Source: Styela clava (lineage: Eukaryota > Chordata > Ascidiacea > Stolidobranchia > Styelidae). From it: a stretch of DNA of 64,000 bases. Positions 63,935 through 64,000 of the stretch are shown here, piece after piece (the stretch's first letter is position 1; each line of letters starts with the position of its first letter). The translations under genes and the position numbers were made by a program. The notes beneath the pieces are model-generated. The model searched no databases. It was not told the DNA's origin and saw only the letters and a program-made list of their open reading frames with translations. The stretch covers positions 8,671,001-8,735,000 of the forward strand of contig NC_135258.1 of the NCBI RefSeq assembly GCF_964204865.1, written 5' to 3'.

Positions 63935-64000
63935 ACTCAGAGCAAGGCTCTGCCATATTAGAGAATTACTGAAATGTTTCTGGTTTGGCATTGGGCCTAC
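63935..64000 (-). mobile_element. tRNA-related SINE (family 2) tail, cut by the window edge
   Basis: On the plus strand, cactcagagcaaggctctgcc matches the reverse of the family tail (gagccttgttcagagtg type). Only the 3' part is in the window. Confidence 0.5.

Larger units (their letters stand above)
62756..64000. other. ERC intron 4 (continues beyond window)
   Basis: No next ERC exon with the expected coiled-coil sequence is visible before the window ends. The open frame at 63656-63871 begins in an acceptor-like ttctcag but does not resemble ERC. Confidence 0.45.

Overview
This is a eukaryotic (animal) window: AT-rich, with GT-AG introns, large introns and dense decayed transposons. The genes recognised (ERC/ELKS, PRCC, NFATC2IP, a Tre1/Moody/GPR84-type receptor, SLC16-like transporters, sulfotransferases) together with compact single-exon genes and a hAT- and SINE-rich background suggest an invertebrate deuterostome, most likely a tunicate. 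The species is an inference; the sequence alone does not fix it.

Left part (1-25 kb). A small three-exon sulfotransferase-like gene lies at 2962-4203 (+). It is followed by two tandem minus-strand SLC16/monocarboxylate-transporter-like genes (A 5913-9933, B 19800-24216). Their first three exons have identical lengths, 169, 144 and 617 nt. A third, orphan copy of the 169-nt first exon sits between them at 13844-14012. A single-exon cytosolic sulfotransferase (17453-18415, +) also lies between the two transporters, and a 79-bp copy of its 3' end is embedded in direct repeats at about 15 kb. Introns and spacers are packed with hAT-type nonautonomous elements (several with 8-bp target duplications) and a palindromic repeat family. 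One hAT element inside gene B has its interior replaced by 300 bp copied from gene B itself.

Middle part (25-39 kb). PRCC (25081-26817, +) and NFATC2IP (29897-30859, -) are convergent. PRCC starts 865 bp from the conserved Met of transporter B, in divergent orientation, with a perfect CRE-like palindrome between them. From 31 to 39 kb there is no recognisable coding gene, only hAT remnants, a perfect palindrome, a CCAAT/CRE cluster that could be a promoter, and a tRNA-derived SINE.

Right part (39-64 kb). Four coding exons (39027-62755, +) encode the N-terminus of an ERC/ELKS/CAST active-zone scaffold, and the gene runs off the right edge. Its 17.5-kb first coding intron contains a complete nine-exon class A GPCR on the opposite strand (41126-48881). 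All exon phases join cleanly to give 689 residues with an NRY motif and a third intracellular loop of about 350 residues. Two tRNA-related SINE families, two tandem repeats and two palindromic elements fill the introns.
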